Of a DNA stretch of 64,000 bases, positions 11,276 to 21,310 are shown in pieces. The position numbers and the translations under genes were made by a program. How positions within the stretch are numbered: the first letter of the stretch is position 1; every line of letters begins with the position of its first letter. Source of the DNA: Undaria pinnatifida (Eukaryota > Sar > Phaeophyceae > Laminariales > Alariaceae); NCBI GenBank assembly GCA_012845835.1, contig JABAKD010000016.1, positions 9,562,121 to 9,626,120 on the forward strand, given 5' to 3'. The notes under the pieces are model-generated. The model ran no database searches and was not told the DNA's origin. It saw nothing but the letters and a program-made list of their open reading frames with translations.

Positions 11276-12105
11276 AAAAATGAACTTTAACCGCTGTAGA
11301 GCTGCCCCTCGTCTTTTTTTACAAACCGCTTGAAATTTGTGTGGCATATTTTTTGCTGCGGTACGAGGGGTACAAACGCCTCCTCCTCCCGCATTTTTGA
11401 AACCCCCGCCAAGTGTCAAGAGTGTGTGCGGTTGCGCTTTTGCATTTCGCATTTTGCTTTTGCATTTTCGATTCGAGTTTTTTGTTTGCGATTTCGTTTT
11501 GCGGAGGGAGCGGTTCGCGTTTTCGAAAGGCGTTTGAAAGACCCGGTGTTTTTTTTTACGATGACATGGCGTTACGTAAGCCACCTTGGGCGGTCGGAGG
11601 AAGACTGGAGATTCGAAAGATGGTCCGGCAAGGACCCGATGTACCTTAGTAGACCTTTTTTGGAAACGCTTGGGGGGTGTACTCAACGAAACGCTCGGGG
11701 GGGGGGGGGGGTTGCAGAGGCTTGTGGGGTTATAGAGCGCCAAATCCTCCTCTTTTTCTCATCTTTGTGCTGAGCTGGCCTCTTTCTCACCTTTCACGCT
11801 GGGCTAGATGGTTGCTATGCCCGTTTTTTTGCTACTATTGATAAGTACCTGGTAGTTTTTCCGGGACTGCGTGGTGGCTACGCGCAAGATGGGCGGCAAT
11901 AGCGTGGTGTGGGGCGTGGAGTTGGAACTGCCCGCAGGTACGAAGCTCGTTGCTGGTGGTGTCTCGTCAAATTGTGTTGAGCGGGGCTGTCTACACCGCG
12001 AGTTTCGAGAATGCTATCAATAATGCTAATAACGCAACCAGGGTTCCGGTGAAAGGCGTGTTCCGGAGTACGAAGTGCTCCGTCCGCGGAACGTGTCCAG
12101 TGTGT

Positions 12106-12197
12106 TGTCAACCCCTTTAGAGCCCCCGAACCCCTCCCTATACTCTATCCAAGTAATTTTGTCCCCAAAACGGGTTTCTAGTTGTAAAAGGGTTAAG
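12106..12197 (+). mobile_element. Short TIR element family C (about 90 bp), copy 1
   Basis: A compact element with inverted ends of the GTTAACCCCTTT type; this copy starts GTCAACCCCTTTAGAGCCCC and ends AAAAGGGTTAA. The core includes CCAAGTAATTTTGTCCCCAA. Other copies are at 52349-52434 (+), 54482-54582 (-) and 63249-63341 (-), with a partial one at 42150-42242 (-). It directly abuts a family A element. Confidence 0.7.
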
Positions 12198-12455
12198 CCA
12201 TCCCACGGTTGGGCTGCAGCAGATTCTAAGAATTTTCCGAGTTCCCACCATGAGGAGCATGAATTCCTCACCCGAAAGATGACTTGGAAGACATTCGATC
12301 GCACAGCTCGACGAATATTTATGTGCGCTTTTCCTAAAACTAACAATCCTGGTACCTGGTACTCCTAAAATTGCCGTACTAGCCGATAGGTCTACCTACA
12401 CTTGAGGAAAACATGCAACCCAGAAAGTGCAACAACTCCTAGCGTGGGATGACTC
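12198..12455 (+). mobile_element. TIR element family A, copy 2
   Basis: Left end AGCCATCCCACGGTTGGGC, right end CTCCTAGCGTGGGATGACTC, about 258 bases. The interior matches copy 1 at 1296-1549 in order and spacing (TTCCTCACCCGAAAGAT, then GACATTCGATC). It has no coding capacity. Confidence 0.6.
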
Positions 12456-13091
12456 TAATTTTGAGTAGTAATCGCAATGTTGATGAGGATTAAGGTAGAC
12501 TCTGAGCTAAAACATATATAGGGAAAGGAAACAGTAGATATAAGATAAAAGGAGAAGATGTGGGGAAAGGAAATGGGCAAATGGTTAGCGGAAGATACCA
12601 CTGCTTTATATGGGGCGATCATTCGACTTCATAGGTCCTACTGCTGCTTTATGGAAGGATATTCGATTTATTACATCGGAACGGCATCGAGGCTATATCG
12701 TCGGAGGGCAAAAAATATTATAATAATAATAATCGTAACATCAGCCGCGGGCGTAAAGTGGGCATTTTATAGAAGTGTTTTCAAGCACGTTAGCTGCGAG
12801 TACGATCAATTTTAAGGGTCGATACTTACAGTATGAAACCAGGTAGTCACCTTTGCAAGCTCTGTGATACTTATACAACAAGAGCAGTGTACCAAACTTT
12901 TCTCCTTTTTTTGCTACTTTTTGACATGTGTGTTCCATGAATTCCACCATACCCTTGCTTAAAGAGATATGTAAAAAAACACTACATTTTCTAAAATAAT
13001 AAAAACTAACTAAATAAAGCCAACTCCATACTAAAGAAACCTATTAAATATGTTTTCACTTCCCCTTCCTTTATGAACTATTAATGCCCAC

Positions 13092-13452
13092 CCTGGGGAG
13101 CACACGAAAAAAAAAGAGAAAACGGAGCTAAAATTAATAAAAACTGAGTAAAACCAATTCCATACCAAAGAAAGCAATTGATTACATATGTTTTCACTTC
13201 CCCTTCCTTCATGAACTATACCCACCCTGGGGGGGGGACACAAAGAAGAGAAAACGGACCAGCCACACTCCTAAAAAGGTCGCAAAACGAAGAAAAAAAT
13301 GGAGCGTAGAATGAAGCGATTTTTGTTCGAATCGAGAAGAGATAGATGACGTTTCGTTTTACAATGTTTTTACTTGGTTTTACTAACTCCCCCTGTCTGG
13401 CTCCTTGAAAAAAAGTGGGTGTAAGATTGTTGGTGGTTTTGTGCTCTCCTGA
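13092..13452 (+). mobile_element. TIR element family F, copy 1
   Basis: Starts CCTGGGGAGCACACGAAAAA and ends TTTTGTGCTCTCCTGACC, which are inverted versions of each other. The interior (GAGAAAACGGAGC, TTCGAATCGAGAA, CCCCCTGTCTGGCTCCTTG) matches 48124-48467. The left part, including TTTTCACTTCCCCTTCCTT, is duplicated at 13050-13240. It is a non-autonomous DNA-transposon-like repeat. Confidence 0.55.
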
Positions 13453-13639
13453 CCCGCCCCCGAATAGTTTGTGTTGAAAAAAATGCATGCACAATGTGAG
13501 ATGTACAGCACTGGGTGCTATCTATCTCCTGCGTGTGTACAGACGGGCGAGGTGGGGACCCTTTAAGAAATGTAGAGAGCATCTCCCTCCGATGCCATCC
13601 CGGAAATGTCGACACCCCACGTCGATTTCTCCATTCAAG

Positions 13640-14320
13640 TACAAATTTTTATCACATAGGACATATCACGATCTAAATCATCTATAGATCATCTAGATCC
13701 TATATTTGTCGTAATGGTATGATCTAGATCATCTAGATCCTATGTATGTCGTAATGGTATGATTTAGACCATGTAGATCCTACCATAGGTTAAGGAATTA
13801 GTGGGATATTAGTGAGGTATTAGTCCGTTTGACCACTTGCCACACGTTAACCGATAGCTTACCCAAACTAAGCCTTGTAACACTCCCCCCCCCTGAAACG
13901 GCGGGATAGCAGGTCGGCCGGATATACGGGCAGACGTGTCAATATCCACTACGGAGGCCTGCCGATCGCGGCCGAACATATACAGGCCCGTCACGTCCAA
14001 GTACGTCAATCTTGACACGCGCAAGGTAGCGCGCATCACATCCCTGCCTCCCACAAACCCCAATCAGGCTCTGTCTGTCGACGACGCCATTTGTTAAGGA
14101 ATTAGTGGGGTATTAGTCCGTTCGACCACTTGCAAAAGGTTGACCGATAGCTTACCCAAACTAAGCCTTATAACATATATCTGTCGTGATGGTATGATCT
14201 AGATCATGTAGATCCCAAACCTGTCGTAATGGTATGATCTAGATCATATGAATCCTATGTCTGTCGTAATGGTACTTATGATCTAGATCATATAGATCCT
14301 ATATCTGTTTTATTAATAAT
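13640..14320 (+). repeat. GATCTAGATC minisatellite, split by a TRIM
   Basis: An imperfect unit of about 45 bp (ATGGTATGATCTAGATCAT, then TAGATCC, then a CTGTCGTA segment) is repeated on both sides of 13788-14175. The array was interrupted by the TRIM insertion. GATC-rich degenerate copies trail on to about 14500. Confidence 0.7.
13788..14175 (-). mobile_element. TRIM (miniature LTR element), copy 1
   Basis: Two direct terminal repeats of about 85-94 bases (13788-13882 and 14092-14175) enclose about 210 bases. Read on the minus strand, each repeat starts TGTTATAAGGCTTAG-like. The internal part begins near TGGCGTCGTCGACAGAC, a plausible tRNA primer-binding site, and ends in a G-rich polypurine tract. 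It has no coding capacity and is a fossil non-autonomous LTR element. The visible divergence between its two repeats suggests it is not recent. The second copy is at 43578-43953. Confidence 0.8.
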
Positions 14321-14577
14321 GGTAGACTATAGACTATGCAAGATCTGCTGTGTACTGATCCAACCGAGGAAACATGTGCCAGATCATACAGATCATACGG
14401 CTCCCATCCGTCAACACGATCTACCACACAGATCATATATAGACCAGGGATCTGTCTGCCGTGAAAGACACAGATCACCAGATCGGGATCTGATCTATCT
14501 GCCCAACGTGTGCAAGCTTTTTGTTTTTGCGCGTGAGTATGACATAGGATATCACTCTGTCCGGAAACGTAAGATTA

Positions 14578-14733
14578 ACCTTTTGCGCCTTGGACCGTAT
14601 ACAGGTAGTATCGACCTAAGAAGCGAGAAGTGCGGTCGGTATTATCAAGCTTCTAGTTTGCGCCTTATGGACCGCATACATTACCGGCAACCTAAAAAGC
14701 GAGAAGCGCGGTCGGCATTATCAAGCTTCTAGG
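14578..14733 (+). repeat. 78-bp direct duplication
   Basis: Two adjacent copies, each running from TTTGCGCCTT(A)TGGACCG through AAGCGAGAAG to TTATCAAGCTTCTAG. No function is apparent. Confidence 0.7.
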
Positions 14734-15508
14734 AAGAGGCGTGTAGCAGTTCCGAGTGTCATCATGTTTGCGCAGCGTGTCGTGCAGCTTACTTCGTTTG
14801 CATTATGAACACATCCCCTATACGCACTCCAGAAGCCCCGGGCTGTTTTGTGTTGTCGATCGCATAATCGCCAGGAAATTCGCAAGCGCTACCCGGAAAA
14901 TCCTCAAAGGGGATAAGACGGGACGACCCGTTTTATTTCTAAAATCCCACACGGGTTATTATGTCGTACAGGGCAACCCGTTTTTTTCCCTCTCGAATTC
15001 CCAATTGGCTAATGTTACGACGGTCTGGTCTGGCTACGTGAATACCAACCAAAAGGTCCTTTCATTTCCGGGCAGAGCTCAGGCAGAATGGTATTCCTAC
15101 TTAACTTCGTAAGACTGGTACAGCAGCGGCGAACCATGACCTCCTCGGTAGCACGAGCGCCAACACAGGGCAAACGAGTTACAACCGCCGGCGGTGATGA
15201 TAAGGATGATGATGGCATTTGGAATAGGTCGATTTTGCGACCGTACCCCCCACCACGCTACGTTTTCGCCGTGAACGTTCGGTCACGTATATTGTACGAT
15301 CATTACTGGTGCGACGTGCGCAGAGACGATGGCCCGACGGTTCGAGTTCCACGCCTCCTACGGTATTTAATAGCACGATGGTGTCTATTTTTTTGTAGAA
15401 TAATGGTACCGGTAAGTACAGCAACGTGGCATTTTTTTATAGGTCAATGGTACCGGCAAGATATATAATCCTAGCTCAAAGATACGCTGAGGTCAGCAAT
15501 TCGACGTT

Positions 15509-18020
15509 TCACCCCTTGCTCTCTCCAACCCCCTTTCCTTCTCGCGCCTTCCCTCCCACCGAAAGGGTTTCCATCGCCGAGGCGGCACCGCCGACACAGC
15601 CGCTAGACAGCTGCTGCTGTCGTCGCGCCCGAAGGTCTGCCGCCGATACTGATATCGCTGCTCCTGCTGCTCCTGCTGGCGAAGGACCGCCTTCGTCCCT
15701 CGTTGCGTGGCTGCGTGCTTTGTCACTCGCTGCGTGGCCGCATGCGTCATCGCTCGTTGCGTGATCGCGTGCTGAGTCGCTCGTTGAGTAGCCACGTGCT
15801 CCGTCCCTCGTTGCGTGACCGCGTGGTTCGATCGATGCCACTACCACCGCTGCTGCTAGGCCGTTATCGCGCCCTTTCCGATGCGCGACCATCATGTCCT
15901 TGAACTCTTGGAAGTCTGTCAGAGCGACGAGAACGTCGATCACGTCTCCGACAATTTCATCTGCGCCAGGCGCGGCATCACGAACAACAGCGGCAGAGAG
16001 CATTAAAGACCTCGGAACTGCCGTGGTAGATCTACTGTTCAATCAATAAAAAACTTACATACATAGTTCGAAGTGCATTATGAATAGAACTACAGTAGCA
16101 ACCGCAAAAAATGCCCATGTTGCGTTGTCCATAACTATCTCAGAGGCAGGACATGCATGCGACATGCGGCGGCTCACCCTCTCGCTCGGCCACCGTCTTC
16201 ATAAACGCCTCCATGTCGAAACCTTTGATACGTTGCCGAAGCCACCCCTCAAGGTGTTGTTCTTTTGTCGGAGACACGCACGCAGTATGCAGGTGAGGGT
16301 AAGAAATGAGTATTCACTGCTGTCAGCCTTTCAGTACATAATTTTCATTCTGGGCATGTTCATGAGTGATCGACATTGAACGTTATACACTGCACCTTGT
16401 CTCATTGCCGAAAAAGTCATGCTCGATTTTTAACTAAACTCTGGCAGGACGGGGCAGGTCGAGGTCGCGGTCGCGATATAGGTTCATATGCAAGCGCAGG
16501 TGGCGGTAGGACATGACGCCAGGGTAGTAGGTATAACATCAGCCACAATGTGCATAATAACATCTCATAATATCGAAATACGATGATAACAACATGAATT
16601 GGAGAGAGTAGACACACCTCTCCCGAGCACAGAATGAACCGGGGAAAAACACGCCTACGATAGTTTCTACGTGCCCCCCTGACGGTTACACAGCCATCTC
16701 GTACACCGAGTACGTACGGCGCAAAAAGACTGGAACTCACCAACCAGCTGCGTGTGCTGCCGGAACAGGTCGGTGTAGACAAGCTTGTTTTCCTCGGTGT
16801 CGTCAAACTCTCCTGCGCAGCGTTAAAACAACGGAGATCGCGAGCGGCTCTCCTCGATTTAGGCGGCGCGGCCCAGCGAGCATCGCATGAATAAGGTATA
16901 ACACAGCGCGTAGGCTACAGCAATCACCATCACAACAGCAAGGGTAAAAGGAAGTAGCTAATTTACACGACCGCTATGAATACAGGGTTTCCTTTTGAGC
17001 TGGGTGGAGTCGAAAATCTTGTATAGAAATTATATGGAGCCCGAGATGCGCGCCGTTCGACCGAAAATCTCCGAAACGAATATTTCCGAAAAAAGGATTA
17101 CGCTATAAGTTAGGCCTTCCACACTCCACACGCACACAGTTGGCGACGGGTACACGTATCCACCAGCACGAGCTCCCAGGGCGAAAAGCTACTATCTTAA
17201 GCTCTGGCGCTGCTACTGCTGCTGTTGATGTTGATGTTGCTTTCAAGACAGAGACGGGGCACCTTTCCGACGGGATCGTAATCACCCTTTCGCATATAGA
17301 TATCGAGCAATATGGCGTACAGTATCCCGTGCATAAGACCTTCGTCTTCCTACAGTGAGTATTCGGTACTTGTGCTTGCAAATAATAGGGGGCTATGGAC
17401 GGCGTCCGCAATTTTTTGGAATGACAATTCGCGAGGCACATCCCGTTGTTCCACGAGGAAGCACACCCAAAGAGTGCAACGTACGAGAGCACTAGGACCG
17501 CTGCTGCTGCGGTTTCTGCGATTCCAGCGGCGACCTCATGGTCAATGTGCATGTGTTGGGGCGTGCTCATTTTTCAAGTATGACTGCAGTGCGTAAGAAT
17601 ATGGACCCTCGCGCCCCTACGATGCCGGGACGGAGCACGTCCGAGTTGCACCGACCACAAAAACATGTGTTGAGAGGGTGGGACAAACGTACCGCACCAC
17701 TCGTTAACGAACGCTTGCTGAACTGTGGTGAATGCCGGGTCCATGACGGCTTCCTCGAGCTCTCCTACGATGAGGTCGAACCGACGGTCCTGGAGGTGTT
17801 GGGTATAGATGGGGGGGAGAGGGGAGTGATGGAGAGCGAGGGAGAGGGGGTTCGGTATAGGTATGACTGCGGACTAGATACTGGCGATGAGTTAGTGCGA
17901 GAACAAACACAACAACAACAACTACAACAACCAAACCTGTTCGGATCCTTCATTGCGCGCGAGCACTTCTTCCTCTCCCAGGCCATCCGCACTGGAACCT
18001 TCCCAGTCCAAGTCTCCCAT
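15509..18020 (-). CDS. ARL2BP: ADP-ribosylation factor-like 2-binding protein (BART domain, 5 exons)
   Basis: Effector that binds GTP-loaded ARL2/ARL3 small GTPases; in animals it acts at mitochondria and at the base of cilia. Exons on the minus strand: 17937-18020, 17693-17789, 16741-16812, 16178-16261, 15509-15960 (stop at 15509). All phases agree (789 bases, 262 residues; human about 163). The BART domain spans about residues 31-150: RFDLIVGELEEAVMDPAF, EFDDTEENKLVYTDLF, RQRIKGFDMEAF, DEIVGDVIDVLVALTDF, EFKDMMVAHRKGRDNG. These align without gaps to remembered human blocks (EFEDTEENKLIYTPIF, DEVAGDIFDMLLTFTDF). The start MGDLDWEGSS is the first ATG after an in-frame stop. Residues 161-204 form a 9-residue repeat, followed by an Ala/Ser-rich tail absent from animal ARL2BP. 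CFAP36 also has a BART domain but fits less well. Confidence 0.93.
15686..15817 (-). repeat. 27-bp coding repeat in the ARL2BP tail
   Basis: Almost five head-to-tail 27-bp units stay in frame inside the last exon and encode HATRDGARG, YSTSDSARD, HATSDDACG, HAASDKARS, HATRDEGG. The open frame continues through the repeat to the stop at 15509. This is a lineage-specific extension after the BART domain. Confidence 0.85.
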
Positions 18021-19544
18021 CGCGTCTGCGACGGACGGTGGATGACGACAAGCCCAAGAATAGGGGGAAACGTAAGGGACAAATGCTCGAAGACTTGTGC
18101 ACCGACCCTCTCATAAAAAGGAGGGACTCATGTACCTGATATGTCTGATGTGCATGATCTAGATTAAGTTGCCGAGAGGAAGCCTTATGAGCTGCATGGT
18201 CCAATTATAGCAGTGTTTCCGGCTTTGGACCCGTACGATACAAATCCCGCACATGATCTGCGTAACGGCATAGATTGGACCTGGATCCCGCACATCATGT
18301 TCGTAACGGCATAGGTTGGACCTGGATGGTGTGTATTGTGATCTGTCCAAACATGCCCCTAGTCGGAGTAACCCGAAGAACTGACGAGCATCTTCGAAAT
18401 CACGCAATTTGCACATCCCATTGATTGCAGTGCCATTTTTCTTTCCGTGTGACCTTGTTTCCGCGTCTATCCGTCATTAGTGTTTACGTTCGCATTGTTC
18501 GCGTTTTCGTCGTTGGCATATTGCTAAAACATGGACATACCCGACCCCGAGCGTTCCCTGTCAGCTCCACAACGGTGTTTAACTCCTGCAATAGGCGGTT
18601 TCAGGATCATAAAGATGTGTCGGGTGGATCTGTAGCCTCGCTACATTTTGTAGATAGCCGCATCTTCGAAAAGCACAGAGCAAACGTGCGGTGTTGCGTA
18701 GCCGAACAGAGGGTTCTCATGAATTTTGGGAAGGGCGGCAAATGGAAACCGCCACCGACCTCACTTCTCTCACGAGGCCTGAGGTCGGGCTTCCATACAA
18801 GAACGAGTGCATCTCTTCTCCTCTATATCGTCAAACGACAGGAAATGAGCTACGACACGCTGAGTGCGTCACGAGTGGACACACTGAGTGCATCACGAGT
18901 GGAGTGAAGATCGCCGAGCGGGAGGCAGTCACGCGTAGCTCGAGAGTGGAGATCTCCAGCGCAAGTGTGCGTCGAGTTTGTGGATTTCCCGACTGTGTTA
19001 AGGTCGAGCGTGAGGGTCTCTTGGACACGAATGTTGACATGAACGCAAATCTCCTGCTGCAGAGGGAACTGGACATTACCACGGAGTTGGTCTGGATCAT
19101 ATGGGGAATCGTACAGGAATTTTCGCAGGAAACTTTTTTTAAGAATAGTAAACAGTGCTTAATACCGACTTACACGTACGTCGTATTCGTAACATGAGCG
19201 GAACCTCGAAACCGTACTCGAGCGAGTCTATAGTGCACAGCAATGGGACCCGCAGTGCAGCAGCATCCGAGCATGAATTTCTTAGTTCGTACTTCGTTTT
19301 GCCCGCGATGGTCGGGTGGGCCTCCGGACTTTCATCCGTGGCAACTTCAGAGGCAGGCCTAACTTGCTTGTAAATCGGACATCTTCCTCAACATCCTTGA
19401 AGAATCCTCGCATGTCTCCAATCCAGAAATACCCCACGGTACAGCAGCCACTACTGTTTTTTTAACTGCTTACGAGACCGAGGTTGCCAAAAATAAGTAT
19501 AGCGTAAACGCATCCGTAACTTTCCTTGGCTAGTCTTGCCTTGT

Positions 19545-20040
19545 TGCCAACTCCAATCGTGAACCAAGTTTTGGAGGCCAACTATGACGGTCTCGCTGTG
19601 TGGCAACTTGATCGTGCATACGACGGCCAATACTATGGCCGCTTATTATAGGGCCTTGCCAACTGCTGTACCAGGTATACCACGAAGGCATGCCCGTGGC
19701 GGAGTTTGGTGATGTCATGGAGACACTTCGTAGCCGGATAAATGCGGGGGGGCATACTATGGACAATAGCGCGATGGTTGGACTATTGTCCTCAATGCCC
19801 TGCCGAGATCCATGGAATCCGCCTACCTCCACCCGCCGTAATTATTCGATCACGAAGTGCCTCAACGACACCACATAACTCCGATACGGACATGCCTTCA
19901 TGGTATACAGCATTTAAAAGGGCTCTACGGCTAGCAGCCATGCTAATGGCCGTCGCAGGTGCATAAGTGCAACTAATCAGGTTCCATGAGGCGAGACCGT
20001 CATCGTTATAGCTTCTGCAACTTGTGTCGGACAAGAGCGA
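19545..20040. mobile_element. Copia-like gag relic, inverted duplicate
   Basis: The left half, read on plus, has ANYDGLAVWQLDR and then VYHEGMPVAEFGDVMETL followed by a GLLSSMP block. The right half, read on minus, has NDDGLASWNLIS and VYHEGMSVSELCGVVEAL. The pattern (a short Gly/Trp block, then a helix block ending in LLSSMP) resembles the Gag region of Ty1/Copia elements; this assignment is inference. The two diverged copies face each other. The element is a broken fragment of old age. Confidence 0.4.
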
Positions 20041-20056
20041 GTGCTTATCTTCTCCA

Positions 20057-20398
20057 CTTCTCGTCGAACAATAATATTGTTGTCATCCTTTGATCGTCGT
20101 GTGATCAGAATCTGCCATTATTTAGGATGGGCTAATGTTGTAGAATAGCACCGTTACTATACGACATGCGTACTCGTTGCGTTGATACATGAAAATATTG
20201 GTTGTATCGTCGTAGATACCCGTTACCACTTCTCGTCGAACAACATTTGTTGCCATCCTTTGATCGTCGTGTGATCTGAATCTGCCAATATTTAGGGTGG
20301 GCTAATGTTGTAGAATATCACCGTTACTACCTGTATACGACATGCGTACTCGTTGCGTTGATAAATGAAAATATTGGTTGTATCGTAGATACCCGGTA
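20057..20398 (+). repeat. Two adjacent direct repeats of about 170 bp
   Basis: 20057-20226 and 20227-20398 are close copies, each holding CATCCTTTGATCGTCGTGTG, GGGCTAATGTTGTAGAATA and CGTACTCGTTGCGTTGATA. They lie beside the Copia-like relic and could be solo-LTR material or a plain tandem duplication. No coding capacity. Confidence 0.6.
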
Positions 20399-21310
20399 CG
20401 TACGTGTGTGTGACGCCTTGTTTTCAGATAAGATGTAGTCAAGACTATATTGTTAGCCTCGATCATGGTGTAAAACCCATGTCTGATACTAGAACACCGC
20501 AACGACATAGCGCTCGCTGCTGTGTGCTGCTATTCATATGATACCCAGTACCCAGTTTGATACAGCAGTACTCGTACAATACGTCGAATGAATGTCTGGC
20601 AGCAGCTTATGTACCGCATATTATAATTAGCAGTTTAGTCTCGTCTATGTATCGCATAGATACACGATGTGTCCAGCAGAACCTTCGAATTCGAAGCCTT
20701 TCAACAAGAGATCGGTTTTTTTATGTTTGCAGTCCGGTGTTGGTCGCCGGGCTTGTGTTCGAACGTACCTATGATACCACCACCGGAAGGGGGCGCCCGC
20801 AGCTCGCGTTGACGTGAAAACGCCATGTATGTGTCAGATGTTCACTGTTCGCTGATGTTGGTATCCGTGTGCCCGACGTTCGCTGGTGTTCGAACTACGT
20901 GCTACAGGATACAGGGACTGCTTGTACCGGGTATCTGGTGTGCTGTATCCGTGTTTGGATCCCGCAACCGTTTTGCTCAAAGCCTGTATTTTCTCTTTCT
21001 CCCGCTTCTTTTCAAACGCGCCGACAAGCGAACCGCCACCTAAGCGAGTTGGCGCAATAGTGGTCCTGGGGGATCCGAAAATGTCTCAAGAGAGCATCAA
21101 GCACAGCAGGTGTAATTGTGCCACCCCCTGCTGTTGCGAAATTAAAAGTTTTTTCGCTCAATGGTTTCCAAAAAGAACTAGGGGCGTTTTGTTTTAGGGG
21201 TCATAAGGGTTTGCACCCCGCCTCAACCTCGGAATGCTCCGCGTGCTCTGTACCTCTGCTCTCTGTCAGTCTGCCATCTAGCGTTCCTAAAGTTGCACCA
21301 GACTCTCAGT

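Larger units (their letters stand above)
11276..15508. other. Convergent intergenic region between ZDS and ARL2BP
   Basis: No gene is supported in these 4.2 kb. It holds terminal-inverted-repeat elements (12106-12455 and 13092-13452), a TRIM set inside a GATCTAGATC minisatellite (13640-14320), and a 78-bp duplication (14578-14733). A segment around 12640-12690 (GGAAGGATATTCGATT) recurs at 63815-63840. The A+T-rich part 12460-13090 and the ends 11276-12100 and 14734-15508 show nothing recognisable. Long open frames here lack motifs. Confidence 0.5.
18021..21310. other. Divergent intergenic region between ARL2BP and MICU
   Basis: This should hold both promoters, but no specific promoter motif is defended. 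Contents: a duplication of about 54 bp at 18240-18335 (CGTAACGGCATAGRTTGGAC twice), an unclassified open stretch at 18690-19195, a Copia-like gag relic in inverted duplicate (19545-20040), and two direct repeats of about 170 bases (20057-20398). The stretch 20400-21310 shows nothing recognisable. Confidence 0.45.
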
